Notes: generated by a model from the letters alone, not told the origin. DNA of 64,000 nt from Leuconostoc miyukkimchii (GCF_019656055.1 NZ_BPKY01000003.1:179453-243452), one strand, 5' to 3'; numbered from the stretch's first letter, positions 21,126 to 30,332 are shown. A program made the numbers and translations.

Positions 21126-22508
21126 TTATGCAAATATAGATGTCAAAATCAAAATAATGACTAATCCTGTGATAGAAATAATGGTTTCAAGCACAGTCCA
21201 AATTTGGAATGTCTGTTTTACTGACAAATCAAAAAATTCTTTAAATATCCAAAATCCTGCGTCATTGACATGAGAAGCAATCAATGATCCGGCTCCAATA
21301 GCTAATGCCACAAAGACTGGCAACAATGTATTTCCAGGATTAGCTGCTAATATACCAGTTACAATTCCTGCTGCTGTCATACCAGCTACTGTAGCAGAAC
21401 CAACTGAGACACGTAGGATGGCTGCTACACCCCATGCAAACAACACAATAGCAATTGGGCTCATGGCACCGCCAGATTGGAATGTAGATGCTATCTTATC
21501 AGATAAACCTGATGTCACTAAGACACCACGTAAAGCACCACCACCACCGACAATCAAAAGAATTCCAGCTACAGCTGCCATTCCTTCATTCAAAGATTTA
21601 CCAACTTCAGTCATTGACTTATGTTGCCAAATACCCATTGTGAAAATTGCAAATACAAGGGCAATTGTCATTGCAACAGCTGGATTAGCAGCGAATTCAA
21701 TAATTTGATCCATCAAATTGGGATTCTTTGGCGTCACACCTCCCGTATAAATCAACTTATAGATAGTTGCAATGATCATAAATATTAACGGAAAAACTGA
21801 AGTTAGTACAGATAAACCAAAATTCGGTGTTGCCTTTAAATCATATTCTTTTACTGGACCAACTGCAGCAATTGAAGTTTTAAATTGAAAGGCATCGGGC
21901 GCGTATTTCTGTGCTAATTTTGTAAATAATGGACCGGCAACAATTGCTGTGATAACTGATACTATTAATCCAAATATGAGCATCATACCAATATTTGCAC
22001 CCAAAGCAGATGCCACTGCCGTTGGTGCTGGCTGTGGTGGCAAAAATCCTTGAGCAGATGATAGCGCAGCAGTCATTGACACACCAAGATATAACAATGG
22101 TACGCCTGACTCAATGGCAACAGCAAAGACAATAGGAATAAGTAATACCATACCGACACCGAAAATCATTGAAATACCAATAATAAACGAAGCAATCAAA
22201 ACAGCCCATTGCAGGCGCTTAACACCAAACCAATCAATAAGTGTCTTGGCTATACGATATGAACCACCGGCATCTGCAACTAAGCGCCCAATCATACCAC
22301 CAAAAATGAAGATAACTGAATTAGGACCTAAAATATTACCAACACCCTGTGAACCTAATACAGCATCAGGAATTTCCATTGGCTTCATACCCAAAAGCAG
22401 TGCCAGAATGAAAGCTGTAATAATTAATGAAACAAAGGTATTCAACTTGAACTTGGCGATCAAAAGCAGCAAGATCAAAATTGATACGATCAACATGACG
22501 AATTCCAT
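21126..22508 (-). CDS. gntP: Gluconate:H+ symporter, GntP family
   Basis: A 460-aa membrane protein of the GntP family, with the N-terminal helix and FKLNTFVSLIITAFILALL, GVGMVLLIPIVFAVAIESGVP, and the C-terminal SHVNDAGFWIFKEFFDLS, a signature of the family. It lies directly after a gluconate kinase and a 6-phosphogluconate dehydrogenase gene, which supports gluconate as substrate. The ATG at 22508 has no ribosome binding site. The nearest AGGAG, about 40 bases upstream, instead precedes a seven-codon in-frame TTG ORF that ends in TAA ten bases before this ATG. Starting at the fifth codon (also ATG) is possible. Confidence 0.92.
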   Translation of the reverse strand: MEFVMLIVSILILLLLIAKFKLNTFVSLIITAFILALLLGMKPMEIPDAVLGSQGVGNILGPNSVIFIFGGMIGRLVADAGGSYRIAKTLIDWFGVKRLQWAVLIASFIIGISMIFGVGMVLLIPIVFAVAIESGVPLLYLGVSMTAALSSAQGFLPPQPAPTAVASALGANIGMMLIFGLIVSVITAIVAGPLFTKLAQKYAPDAFQFKTSIAAVGPVKEYDLKATPNFGLSVLTSVFPLIFMIIATIYKLIYTGGVTPKNPNLMDQIIEFAANPAVAMTIALVFAIFTMGIWQHKSMTEVGKSLNEGMAAVAGILLIVGGGGALRGVLVTSGLSDKIASTFQSGGAMSPIAIVLFAWGVAAILRVSVGSATVAGMTAAGIVTGILAANPGNTLLPVFVALAIGAGSLIASHVNDAGFWIFKEFFDLSVKQTFQIWTVLETIISITGLVIILILTSIFA

Positions 22509-22564
22509 CTTAATTTATTTAACGTATTGATTTAACAACCCGTTTTCTCCTCTAGTGATTATTT

Positions 22565-22573
22565 ATTATAACA
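22565..22573 (-). promoter_or_regulatory. Candidate promoter of gntP (extended -10)
   Basis: TGT directly followed by TATAAT (22565-22570), in the 163-base gap between gntK and gntP. The -35 is poor. It suggests that gntP can be transcribed apart from gnd-gntK. Confidence 0.45.
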
Positions 22574-22671
22574 ACACAATAAAAATTTATTGGTTGGACG
22601 ACCGCTTGTTACTCTATAAATAAAGACAGCAACAAATGTGAATGACTATTATTTTCCGCAATTTATTAAAA

Positions 22672-24213
22672 TCACTTTTTAGAATGTTTTCTTTGATAAT
22701 TAGCAATATTTTCATATTCTGTTTGTAACTGACGTGATAATCGAATAAATATTGGTGCCAACTCACGATATGCTTCAAAATTTTCAGGAAGTGGTTGGTA
22801 TGTTGTTGAGGAACCCACATACTTTTCTATCTCATAGAGATCATCAATTTTACCTAACGCCTTTTGTGCAACAATAACAGCTGCAAGAGCACCCGACTCG
22901 AAAGCCTCAGGAACGGTAACGGGCTGTTCAAAAATATCTGCAAACATTTGTCGCCATAATGGTGATCGAGCAAACCCACCAGTTGCTTGAATTGATGTCA
23001 AATCTCCGACAACTTCTTCCAACGCCAAACTCACCATGTACACATTGTACGTGATTCCTTCAAGAACTGATCGTAACATGTGAGCTCGTGTATGACCATG
23101 ATTTAAACCAAAAAATGAACCACGTGCATTAGCATCCCAAATCGGTGCACGTTCACCACCCAAGTATGGGTGGAAAATTAATCCCTCTGAACCTGCTGGC
23201 ACTCGTGATGCAATTTGTGTCATTAAATCATAATCGTCCATTCCAAGCAAAGCTGCAGTAGATTTTTCTGCATCAAACATGTTATCACGTGCCCAACGAA
23301 AAACATCCCCACCATTGTTTACCGGACCACCCACAACCCAATGCGTTTTGTCCAATGCATAAGTAAATGTACGACCCTTAGGATCAATTATTGGTTTATC
23401 CGATACAACACGTATAGCACCTGATGTACCAATTGTAATCGCTGCAACACCAGGTTTCACAGCGTTAACGCCTAAATTAGATAATGGGCCATCCCCAGCG
23501 CCATAAACAAATGGCGTATTACTAGGTAAACCAGTCGTTACAGCATATTCTGGTGCCATGTTAGTTTCGAATTCGTAAGGTTCGACAGGCTGTGGTAACT
23601 GTTCTTTATTAATTCCAGTAACTTCTAAGGCCTGTTGGTCCCAATCTAGATTAAAAATATTAAACAACCCAGTACCTGATGCTAATGAAATATCCATCTT
23701 GTTAGAACCAAATAAACGATGGAACAAGTATTCTTTAATACCTAAGTAATGCGCTGCACGTTCATAGACATCAGGTTGTTCAGCCTTTAGCCATAATAAC
23801 TTTGATAACGGTGCCATGGGGTGAATTGGTGTACCAGTTTTTTTGTAAATCTCATCACCAATACCTGAACTTTTGAGCTCTTCTGTGTACTTGACAGCAC
23901 GTGTATCAGCCCATGTAATGACACGAGTTAAGGGTTTCCAATTTTCATCAAAAGCAATGAGTGAATGCATTGCAGATGAAAATGATACTGCCGCAACAAC
24001 ATCTGTTTTTTGAAAATCAGCTTTTTGGACAATTTCATGCAAAGCATCTATAAATGCATCAAAAATTTCATCTAAATCTTCTTCAGCCATATCTGAGACA
24101 TCACGATATAACTTATATCCTTTACTGACACTCATAACAACCTGATTTTGGTCATCAAATAAAACTGCTTTTGTCGACGTTGTCCCTAAGTCGACACCAA
24201 TCATATATTCCAT
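22672..24213 (-). CDS. gntK: Gluconate kinase, FGGY family
   Basis: A 513-aa sugar kinase of the FGGY family. The N-terminal phosphate-1 loop is MIGVDLGTTSTKAVLFD, the adenosine site includes ITIGTSGAIRV, and the family signature region lies around GGFARSPLWRQMFADIF. It phosphorylates gluconate to 6-phosphogluconate at the expense of ATP. Members of the family differ in substrate. Gluconate is inferred from the neighbours: gnd upstream and gntP downstream. AGGAGG lies seven bases before the ATG at 24213. A terminator hairpin separates it from gnd. Confidence 0.92.
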   Translation of the reverse strand: MEYMIGVDLGTTSTKAVLFDDQNQVVMSVSKGYKLYRDVSDMAEEDLDEIFDAFIDALHEIVQKADFQKTDVVAAVSFSSAMHSLIAFDENWKPLTRVITWADTRAVKYTEELKSSGIGDEIYKKTGTPIHPMAPLSKLLWLKAEQPDVYERAAHYLGIKEYLFHRLFGSNKMDISLASGTGLFNIFNLDWDQQALEVTGINKEQLPQPVEPYEFETNMAPEYAVTTGLPSNTPFVYGAGDGPLSNLGVNAVKPGVAAITIGTSGAIRVVSDKPIIDPKGRTFTYALDKTHWVVGGPVNNGGDVFRWARDNMFDAEKSTAALLGMDDYDLMTQIASRVPAGSEGLIFHPYLGGERAPIWDANARGSFFGLNHGHTRAHMLRSVLEGITYNVYMVSLALEEVVGDLTSIQATGGFARSPLWRQMFADIFEQPVTVPEAFESGALAAVIVAQKALGKIDDLYEIEKYVGSSTTYQPLPENFEAYRELAPIFIRLSRQLQTEYENIANYQRKHSKK

Positions 24214-24257
24214 TAATTTACCTCCTGATAATCGTTGAACAATATTTACTTAATACA

Positions 24258-24281
24258 GAAAAAGCTCCCTTAACGGGAGCT
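24258..24281 (-). terminator. Terminator hairpin between gnd and gntK
   Basis: AGCTCCC/GGGAGCT stem (24263-24281) is followed by five T on the minus strand. A second small hairpin (24283-24302) lies directly before it. It would reduce gntK relative to gnd. Confidence 0.7.
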
Positions 24282-24313
24282 CCTGTTCAATACACGAACA
24301 GTTTTTTATCGTT

Positions 24314-25222
24314 TTACTTAGCTGAATCCATTGCGTGACCACCAAAGCCATTACGCAATGCTGAAACAACCTTACCCGTAAAGGTATCATCTTGCAATGA
24401 ACGGTAACGCATTGCCAATGACAAGTATATAACTGGTGCAGGTACTTCCAAGTCCAATGATTCTTGGACTGTCCACTTTCCTTCACCAGATGAGTGCATA
24501 CGTCCAGCAATAGCATCCAAGTGAGGATCCTTGGCAAATTGCTCTTCAGCTAACTCCATCAACCATGAACGGATAACTGATCCGTGGTTCCACAATTTTG
24601 AAACAGCTTCATAATCGTAATCGAATTGAGATGCTTCTAATACTTCAAAACCTTCAGCAATAGCTTGCATCATACCATATTCGATACCATTGTGGACCAT
24701 CTTCAAATAATGACCTGATCCCAAACGGCCTGTATACAAGTAACCATCTTCTTCAGCGATTGATTCAAACAATGGTTCGATAATCTTCCAAGCTTCAGCA
24801 TCATCGCCACCGATCATGAAGTTACCACCGTTACGAGCACCGTTCATTCCACCTGATGTACCAGCATCGAAGAACTTAATACCTGCAGCAGTTGTACGCT
24901 TATTTTGTTCCAAGTTATCTTTATAGTTAGAGTTACCACCATCAATAATGATGTCGCCCTTATCCATCTTTGCAATCAATGTATCGATTGTTGAATTTGT
25001 TGGCACGCCCGCTGGAACCATTACCCAAACTGCTTTAGGTGAAGGTAACTTTGCTAACATGTCATCGATGTCTGATGCACCTTCAATTTTGTCAGAATAG
25101 TCAGTTGCTTCTTTTACAAAGTCAGCATTCAAATCAAATGCAACAACTTCATGACCATTGTCAACAGCGTTCTTAACTAAGTTCAAGCCCATCTTACCAA
25201 GGCCGATCATCGCAAACTTCAT
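24314..25222 (-). CDS. gnd: 6-phosphogluconate dehydrogenase (decarboxylating), short form
   Basis: Oxidatively decarboxylates 6-phosphogluconate to ribulose 5-phosphate, the route into the phosphoketolase pathway. At 302 aa it belongs to the short, often NAD-linked type (like Bacillus YqeC) rather than the 470-aa type. It has the Rossmann loop GLGKMGLNLVKNAVDNG (residues 7-23), DGGNSNYKDN, TSGGMNGARNG and the catalytic lysine region GSGHYLKMVHNGIEYGMMQA. GAGGTAAG precedes the ATG. It is the first gene of the gnd-gntK-gntP set, divergent from an RpiR regulator. Confidence 0.95.
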   Translation of the reverse strand: MKFAMIGLGKMGLNLVKNAVDNGHEVVAFDLNADFVKEATDYSDKIEGASDIDDMLAKLPSPKAVWVMVPAGVPTNSTIDTLIAKMDKGDIIIDGGNSNYKDNLEQNKRTTAAGIKFFDAGTSGGMNGARNGGNFMIGGDDAEAWKIIEPLFESIAEEDGYLYTGRLGSGHYLKMVHNGIEYGMMQAIAEGFEVLEASQFDYDYEAVSKLWNHGSVIRSWLMELAEEQFAKDPHLDAIAGRMHSSGEGKWTVQESLDLEVPAPVIYLSLAMRYRSLQDDTFTGKVVSALRNGFGGHAMDSAK

Positions 25223-25268
25223 GGTTTACTTACCTCTTATATGTTTTTGTATTTTTTACTACACTATT

Positions 25269-25297
25269 ATTATAAGAAAACTTTTTACACATTGCAA
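25269..25297 (-). promoter_or_regulatory. Promoter of gnd
   Basis: TTGCAA (25292-25297) and TATAAT (25269-25274) with a 17-base spacer. Together with the rpiR promoter it forms a compact divergent control region: the two -35 boxes are only seven bases apart. Confidence 0.75.
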
Positions 25298-25304
25298 CCT
25301 TTTA

Positions 25305-25333
25305 TTGTAAATTTTTTTCTAATCTTGTATACT
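25305..25333 (+). promoter_or_regulatory. Promoter of the RpiR-family regulator gene
   Basis: TTGTAA (25305-25310) and TATACT (25328-25333), 17 bases apart. It faces away from the gnd promoter. Confidence 0.7.
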
Positions 25334-25366
25334 AAACATAATTAATATCGGAAATAAATTACCACG

Positions 25367-25385
25367 TGGCTTGTTAACAAAGCCA
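25367..25385. promoter_or_regulatory. Inverted repeat in the rpiR leader
   Basis: TGGCTT and AAGCCA flank a seven-base centre containing GTTAAC, about 30 bases downstream of the rpiR -10. It is a candidate operator, perhaps for autoregulation, or a leader hairpin. No direct support. Confidence 0.3.
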
Positions 25386-25427
25386 TACCAATGACAATAA
25401 TGTTAACTAGAAAGCAGGCTGCACCTC

Positions 25428-26276
25428 ATGCCAAGCAATATTATAGCGCAACTTCGTGCTCAAAAAAAACAATACAATACAACCGAGAACAAACTCATCG
25501 ATTACATTATCACAGATAGTGAGCGTGCTAGAGAAGCAACGATCAAAGAACTTTCTATAGGGTCAGGTGTTTCTACAGCTACAATTTCTCGTTTTGCTAA
25601 AAAAATAGGTTTTGACTCTTTTCGTGATTTCTCAGTTGCTTTAGCAAGTGTTCCTGCATCTTCTAAAACTGACTTTTTTGGTGAAATAACTGACGATGAT
25701 GACACAGCAGCCATAGGTAAAAAAGTTTTTGCTGGAGCGAGCAATGCACTCAATGCGACAATCAATAATTTAACAGCTGTTTTACTTGATACTGCTAGTC
25801 ACTATCTCATCAATGCAAAACGTGTTGGTTTTTTTGGTATTGGCGGATCTTCTATTGTTGCATTCAACGCCTATCATAAATTTTTACGTACACCACTCGA
25901 TGTCATTGCCCACCCAGACTATGATATTCAACTCATGCAAGCCGTCAAGCTTGACTCTGATGATACTGCTGTTGTGATTTCTCATTCTGGTCGAAATAAA
26001 GATACACTACTTATCGCAAGAAAACTAAAAGAAAATGGCGTAAAAGTCATTGCAATTACGTCATTTGCAGATTCACCATTAGCTAAAATTTCAGATCTGG
26101 TCCTACTTTCACTCGCCGAGGAAATCAATTTTCGAAGTGAATCAATGAGTTCTCTCATTGCACAAATCACAATTATTGATACCTTGTTTACGATTGTTGG
26201 TTCTCAGTTATCTAAAAACACACAAAACGTTGTTGACACAATGCGTAACGTCATTGAGGAAACGCGTTCACACTAA
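25428..26276 (+). CDS. RpiR family transcriptional regulator, probably of gluconate use
   Basis: A 282-aa regulator with an N-terminal helix-turn-helix of the RpiR/HTH_6 type (TIKELSIGSGVSTATISRFA and KKIGFDSFRDF, residues about 39-70) and a C-terminal SIS sugar-phosphate isomerase-like domain (GFFGIGGSSIVA, VVISHSGRNKDTLLIARKLK). Such regulators sense a phosphosugar. It is divergent from gnd-gntK-gntP with interlocked promoters, so control of gluconate catabolism, perhaps by 6-phosphogluconate, is the natural inference. The ATG at 25428 has only a weak ribosome binding site (GCAGG). Confidence 0.88.
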   Translation: MPSNIIAQLRAQKKQYNTTENKLIDYIITDSERAREATIKELSIGSGVSTATISRFAKKIGFDSFRDFSVALASVPASSKTDFFGEITDDDDTAAIGKKVFAGASNALNATINNLTAVLLDTASHYLINAKRVGFFGIGGSSIVAFNAYHKFLRTPLDVIAHPDYDIQLMQAVKLDSDDTAVVISHSGRNKDTLLIARKLKENGVKVIAITSFADSPLAKISDLVLLSLAEEINFRSESMSSLIAQITIIDTLFTIVGSQLSKNTQNVVDTMRNVIEETRSH

Positions 26277-26300
26277 AAATTATCTGAAATTTTTGAGTTA

Positions 26301-27014
26301 CTATTTTTTTCCACCCTCACTAGCTTCAATTCCTGAATGTAACCCTTCCAAATCTAATTCCATGTTACGAAATCCAGTATTGTCAAGTGGTAAATGTTGC
26401 ACAAATTCATCAAAAACCTGCAAATTACCAATTACATTTGTTGCTGAAAAATCTAATAAGTGTCCAGAAAAAGTTTTATCATCAGACAAGAAATGTAAAT
26501 GCCAACCAGCAGCAGTTGGTCCGTTAAATATTTCTGGTGCATAATAACCAACTAAAGTGCCTGATATGTTATCCTTTGTAAATTCTGGTTGGTGAGTCGA
26601 TAATTCCAAAAGACTTGGAAATGGCTCAATTTGTTTTGGTACAATTCTCACATGAACATGCGGAAATTCGCCATGAAAGTTAATAGCTGAAAAAATGTTG
26701 TGTAATTTTGAATCTTTTAATTTGTCACTTAACGTCTCAAAATTTACTGTATTAAAAGGTAATTTTTTGGTTGGCTTATCAAAGTGAACTGAAGCAAACG
26801 GCAGCAGTGTTGTTTCATCTGTAATATGGTTCACTTGTCCATCGCTTTGTGCTTGATAAACTTGACCATTTAAAATGATTACCTCACCATCTAAGCCGCT
26901 CAGTGTCCCAATACCCGTATCCCCATGCTGCAACAGTTCTCCGACTGTGATTGTGCCTTGCATCTGTTTTCCCATGAGCATTGCTAACGTACCATGTTGA
27001 AATAAACTTGTCAT
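26301..27014 (-). CDS. budA: Alpha-acetolactate decarboxylase
   Basis: Converts 2-acetolactate to acetoin, diverting pyruvate from lactate. At 237 aa it has the family length. The zinc-binding histidines are in GWHLHFLSDDKTFSGHLLDF (HxH and the later H). The conserved glutamate is in LSGLDGEVIILNG and the arginine in HVRIVPK. The start was set at ATG 27014 by comparison with the family. The strong GGAGGAA upstream is better placed for a six-codon ORF (MIDTQV) that ends in TAA one base before this ATG. An in-frame TTG at 27032 is another option. It has its own promoter and is convergent with the RpiR gene. Confidence 0.93.
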   Translation of the reverse strand: MTSLFQHGTLAMLMGKQMQGTITVGELLQHGDTGIGTLSGLDGEVIILNGQVYQAQSDGQVNHITDETTLLPFASVHFDKPTKKLPFNTVNFETLSDKLKDSKLHNIFSAINFHGEFPHVHVRIVPKQIEPFPSLLELSTHQPEFTKDNISGTLVGYYAPEIFNGPTAAGWHLHFLSDDKTFSGHLLDFSATNVIGNLQVFDEFVQHLPLDNTGFRNMELDLEGLHSGIEASEGGKK

Positions 27015-27069
27015 TTTATACTTGTGTGTCAATCATCAACACACTTCCTCCATTTCTGATATTAACCTT

Positions 27070-27098
27070 ATTCTAAGCGAACAAAATGATACTGTAAA
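27070..27098 (-). promoter_or_regulatory. Promoter of the acetolactate decarboxylase gene
   Basis: TTTACA (27093-27098) and TAGAAT (27070-27075), separated by 17 bases. Confidence 0.6.
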
Positions 27099-27136
27099 GG
27101 TTCATTTGTTTTTTGCGGGCAATCACCGTCAAAACT

Positions 27137-29005
27137 TTATTTAATCCCATTAACTTGACATACTTTTTCAACTAAAAGACGTACATAGTTATGGTCTCCA
27201 GCAACTCCCGGATGTACCCCATCATCTGCAAACCAATCAACGTGCTGTTGGGCAAGGCTGTGCCAGTCAATCACATGTAAATTTGGATAATGTTTATCAG
27301 CTTCAGATAACATTTTGTTGTTATCATTTTGCCAAGATCGACTCTGTACAAAATTATTTACCCAGTACACCTGACGTTTTTTACCAAAAGTTGCCATCAT
27401 ACGATCCAAATCTTGGCGTTTAATCACGCCATTTGTTCCGAGTCCAATCAACATATTTGGTGCTAATTGACCTTTTGAGGCCATTTGCTCAATGATCTGT
27501 GGTGTTTGATACGATTGCCGACCAACTTCTGCATCTACTACCATATGGTTATTGATTTCTTGCAAATAAGGCGCAGCATCAAGCATAACAGAATCACCCA
27601 CTGCCTTAAATGGCATATCTTTAAATGCCAGAAATTGGTCTGATTTTAAATCATATGTCTTAACAAGTACTTTTTGTTCAGCATTTAATGTTTTCTTGTT
27701 TGATTGGTGTTCTTTTGAGTTTTGTGATTCTTTTGCCGCAATCGCGTTACGTTGAGCAACCTGAGTCTCATTTTTTTTGAGTTCTTTTTGTAATTTTGTT
27801 TCCGGTAATGCAATTCCTGCCCTTGAATCAGCTAAACCACTTCCCAAAAAGAAAACAAATATCACTAACAAAATAACTCCTGCAAAAAATCTATTGCTTG
27901 ACATTACGAAAAAATTCATCATGCGTTTTATTTGATTATTACGACGAAAACTATTTTCAATATAACGATAGCTTATTTCGCTCACACCAAGAACGATTAG
28001 GACCTCAATAACGACGTTCAAAAATGATGCTTTGTAATGAGGTATCATTTTTTCATAAAAAACAAATACTGGTAATTGATATAAATAAATACTATAACTA
28101 CGTGTTCCAATATAATTTAATAATCGATTATTAAGTCTCTTTGACAGCCAAGAAGACGGATGTACAATTATAGCAATTAAGACAGTAATCACCAGCGTGA
28201 AAAGATACATTAAGCCATAATACGTTGCACTATTTTGACCATCTAACCATAGTAAACCGCAAACAGTCAGCACTAGAGCTATACTGCCAGTCACGTTCAA
28301 CATTTTTTTAGTTTTCTTTGTAACTGTTTGCCGTAAATGACTTGATGGCCAAATAAATGCAAGCGAAGCACCTAATAGCAACGCAAACAATCTTGTATCC
28401 GTGCCATAATATGCGCGATTAATAGCATCTGGTTGATATAAAATCATCATTAAAATAGCACTTGCTATTGACATTAAAAATAAGAAAACAGACATATACA
28501 GTCGTTTGATATTAAGCTTCAATACAGCCCACACAACAAATGGCCAAACTAGGTAAAATTGTCCTTCGATTGATAAAGACCACAAATGTGTAAAAGGTGA
28601 TGCACCGCCAAACTGTTGAAAATAAGATTGACCATTATTAATAGCCCAGAAATTGTAAACATAGGTCAAATTAGTGATTAATATGTATCTCAGGTTGAAA
28701 ATAAGTTGCTTATCAAATAATAAAATAATAGTCGTCGTAACAACTAACATGCCAACTAGCGCTGGATATAATCGTTTCAAACGCCTTAAATAAAACTTAA
28801 CCGGCGCAATATATTGCTTGCTATCGTACTCTTGAATAAGTAAATCAGTAATTAGGTAACCTGATAAGACAAAAAAAAGCGGCACACCTAACCAACCGCC
28901 AACAATTTTAGTTGGCATGACGTGAAAGGAAATAACCCCAAGAACAGCAATTGCACGTAACCCATCCAAGCCTGTAATATAACGTCGTTCTTTCATTTGA
29001 AACAT
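27137..29005 (-). CDS. OatA-like membrane acyltransferase with SGNH domain
   Basis: A 622-aa protein with an N-terminal acyltransferase-3 domain of about 10-11 helices (GLDGLRAIAVLGVISFH, then VPLFFVLSGYLITDLL). Its C-terminal extracellular SGNH domain carries AVGDSVMLDAAPYL (nucleophile S472) and ADDGVHPG (D595, H598). This is the layout of OatA, which O-acetylates peptidoglycan N-acetylmuramic acid and confers lysozyme resistance. Related proteins modify other polymers, so the substrate is inferred. The ATG at 29005 follows GGGGAAGG closely. It sits between ccpA and the acetolactate decarboxylase gene with no evident functional link. Confidence 0.85.
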   Translation of the reverse strand: MFQMKERRYITGLDGLRAIAVLGVISFHVMPTKIVGGWLGVPLFFVLSGYLITDLLIQEYDSKQYIAPVKFYLRRLKRLYPALVGMLVVTTTIILLFDKQLIFNLRYILITNLTYVYNFWAINNGQSYFQQFGGASPFTHLWSLSIEGQFYLVWPFVVWAVLKLNIKRLYMSVFLFLMSIASAILMMILYQPDAINRAYYGTDTRLFALLLGASLAFIWPSSHLRQTVTKKTKKMLNVTGSIALVLTVCGLLWLDGQNSATYYGLMYLFTLVITVLIAIIVHPSSWLSKRLNNRLLNYIGTRSYSIYLYQLPVFVFYEKMIPHYKASFLNVVIEVLIVLGVSEISYRYIENSFRRNNQIKRMMNFFVMSSNRFFAGVILLVIFVFFLGSGLADSRAGIALPETKLQKELKKNETQVAQRNAIAAKESQNSKEHQSNKKTLNAEQKVLVKTYDLKSDQFLAFKDMPFKAVGDSVMLDAAPYLQEINNHMVVDAEVGRQSYQTPQIIEQMASKGQLAPNMLIGLGTNGVIKRQDLDRMMATFGKKRQVYWVNNFVQSRSWQNDNNKMLSEADKHYPNLHVIDWHSLAQQHVDWFADDGVHPGVAGDHNYVRLLVEKVCQVNGIK

Positions 29006-29032
29006 GAACCTTCCCCAGTAAAATCATTCAAA

Positions 29033-29070
29033 ATAAAAAGTAAACTACTACTAATAGTTTACTTTTTTTA
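29033..29070 (-). terminator. Terminator of ccpA (near-symmetric)
   Basis: Ten-base-pair stem (29039-29048 with 29055-29064), T-rich on both sides, between ccpA and the acyltransferase gene. Confidence 0.75.
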
Positions 29071-29116
29071 CATTTAAATGTCAATTATTACAATTATATT
29101 TCTAAAATATACAAAG

Positions 29117-30124
29117 TTAATTAATTGTTGTACCGCGACGCTCCAATGTATGAGGTAACTTAACTTGACTTTCATCTAATACTTCATTATTCATCAATTT
29201 TGTCAACATTCGCATTGCAACAGCACCAATATCGTACTTGGGTTGACCAATAGACGTTACTTGAGGCCGTGTCATAATTGTTAATTTAGTATCATTTGAT
29301 GTGATAATTTCAAAATCTTCAGGAATTCGTTTACCTTGGTCACGTATATAATTCATGATACCAACCGCGACTTCATCATCATAAGTCACAACTGCTGTAG
29401 CACCAGCAGCAAGAATTTTTTGCGCTACTTGCAGACCTGCATTGTAATCCTGATGTGTTGTAAATAATAAAGTGTCATCATACTCAATTTGATTGGCTTC
29501 TAACGCTTTTTTGTAACCCGCCAACCGATATAAACCATTAATTGCATGTGTAATTGGTCCAGTCACAATAGCAACACGTTTATGTCCATTTTTCAAGACT
29601 GCTTCAGTTGCCTCTTTAACTGCTTCAATATAATCAATGTTAACACTTGCCAATCTGCCTTCACCTTCAACAGAACCTGCTAATACCACTGGCGCATTAG
29701 CACTTGAAATAGTATTTAATACTTCTCGTTCTAAATCGTTTCCCATAAAGATAATACCATCAACCTGCTTACTTGCTAAGTTATTGACAGCCATTGTTTC
29801 ACGCACTGGATCTTCGTCAGTATTTGTCAACAAAACATCGTAGTGATACATATTTGCAACATCATCAATGCCACGGGCTAGTTCTGAATAATAAACATCT
29901 GTAACATCTGGCATCACAACACCAATAGTGGTTGTTTTTTTGGACGCCAATCCACGAGCAACAGCGTTTGGATGATAACCCAATTCCTCAATGGCCTCTA
30001 AAACTTTTTGCTTTGTACTATCACGTACATTACTATTACCATTAACAACACGAGAAACGGTTGCTAAAGATACGCCGACACGGTGAGCGACATCATAAAT
30101 TGTTGCTGAGCTTTTTTTTTTCAT
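29117..30124 (-). CDS. ccpA: Catabolite control protein A
   Basis: A 335-aa LacI-family regulator with the N-terminal HTH and hinge TIYDVAHRVGVSLATVSRVV, GYHPNAVARGLASKKTTTIG, and an effector domain ending in LERRGT. CcpA binds cre sites with HPr-Ser-P and controls carbon metabolism. The assignment over other LacI members rests on overall likeness and on the divergent pepQ, the classic lactic-bacterial ccpA neighbour. A perfect cre covers its own -35, predicting autorepression. AAGG precedes the ATG at 30124. Confidence 0.94.
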   Translation of the reverse strand: MKKKSSATIYDVAHRVGVSLATVSRVVNGNSNVRDSTKQKVLEAIEELGYHPNAVARGLASKKTTTIGVVMPDVTDVYYSELARGIDDVANMYHYDVLLTNTDEDPVRETMAVNNLASKQVDGIIFMGNDLEREVLNTISSANAPVVLAGSVEGEGRLASVNIDYIEAVKEATEAVLKNGHKRVAIVTGPITHAINGLYRLAGYKKALEANQIEYDDTLLFTTHQDYNAGLQVAQKILAAGATAVVTYDDEVAVGIMNYIRDQGKRIPEDFEIITSNDTKLTIMTRPQVTSIGQPKYDIGAVAMRMLTKLMNNEVLDESQVKLPHTLERRGTTIN

Positions 30125-30188
30125 AACTTAACCTTCTTTACATTATTGGATTCAATTAAAAAATTTACACTATAATATACTAATTTCT

Positions 30189-30216
30189 ATTATATCAAAA
30201 AAAAGACAATTTGCAA
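30189..30216 (-). promoter_or_regulatory. Promoter of ccpA
   Basis: TTGCAA (30211-30216) and TATAAT (30189-30194) with a 16-base spacer on the minus strand. The -35 is inside the cre site. Confidence 0.65.
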
Positions 30217-30225
30217 ACGCTTACA
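30211..30225. promoter_or_regulatory. cre (CcpA operator) between ccpA and pepQ
   Basis: TTGCAAACGCTTACA fits the cre consensus WTGNAANCGNWNWCA at all fixed positions. It overlaps the ccpA -35 and lies about 110 bases before the pepQ ATG. Confidence 0.85.
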
Positions 30226-30332
30226 ACGTTAATTTTACAAGTTTTCATTGATGTTTCTGTTTGTTACAAGAAAAGAAAAATTTCATTAAAAGTGTTAAAC
30301 TGTATCTATTATTATACTTAAAAGGAGCTGTT

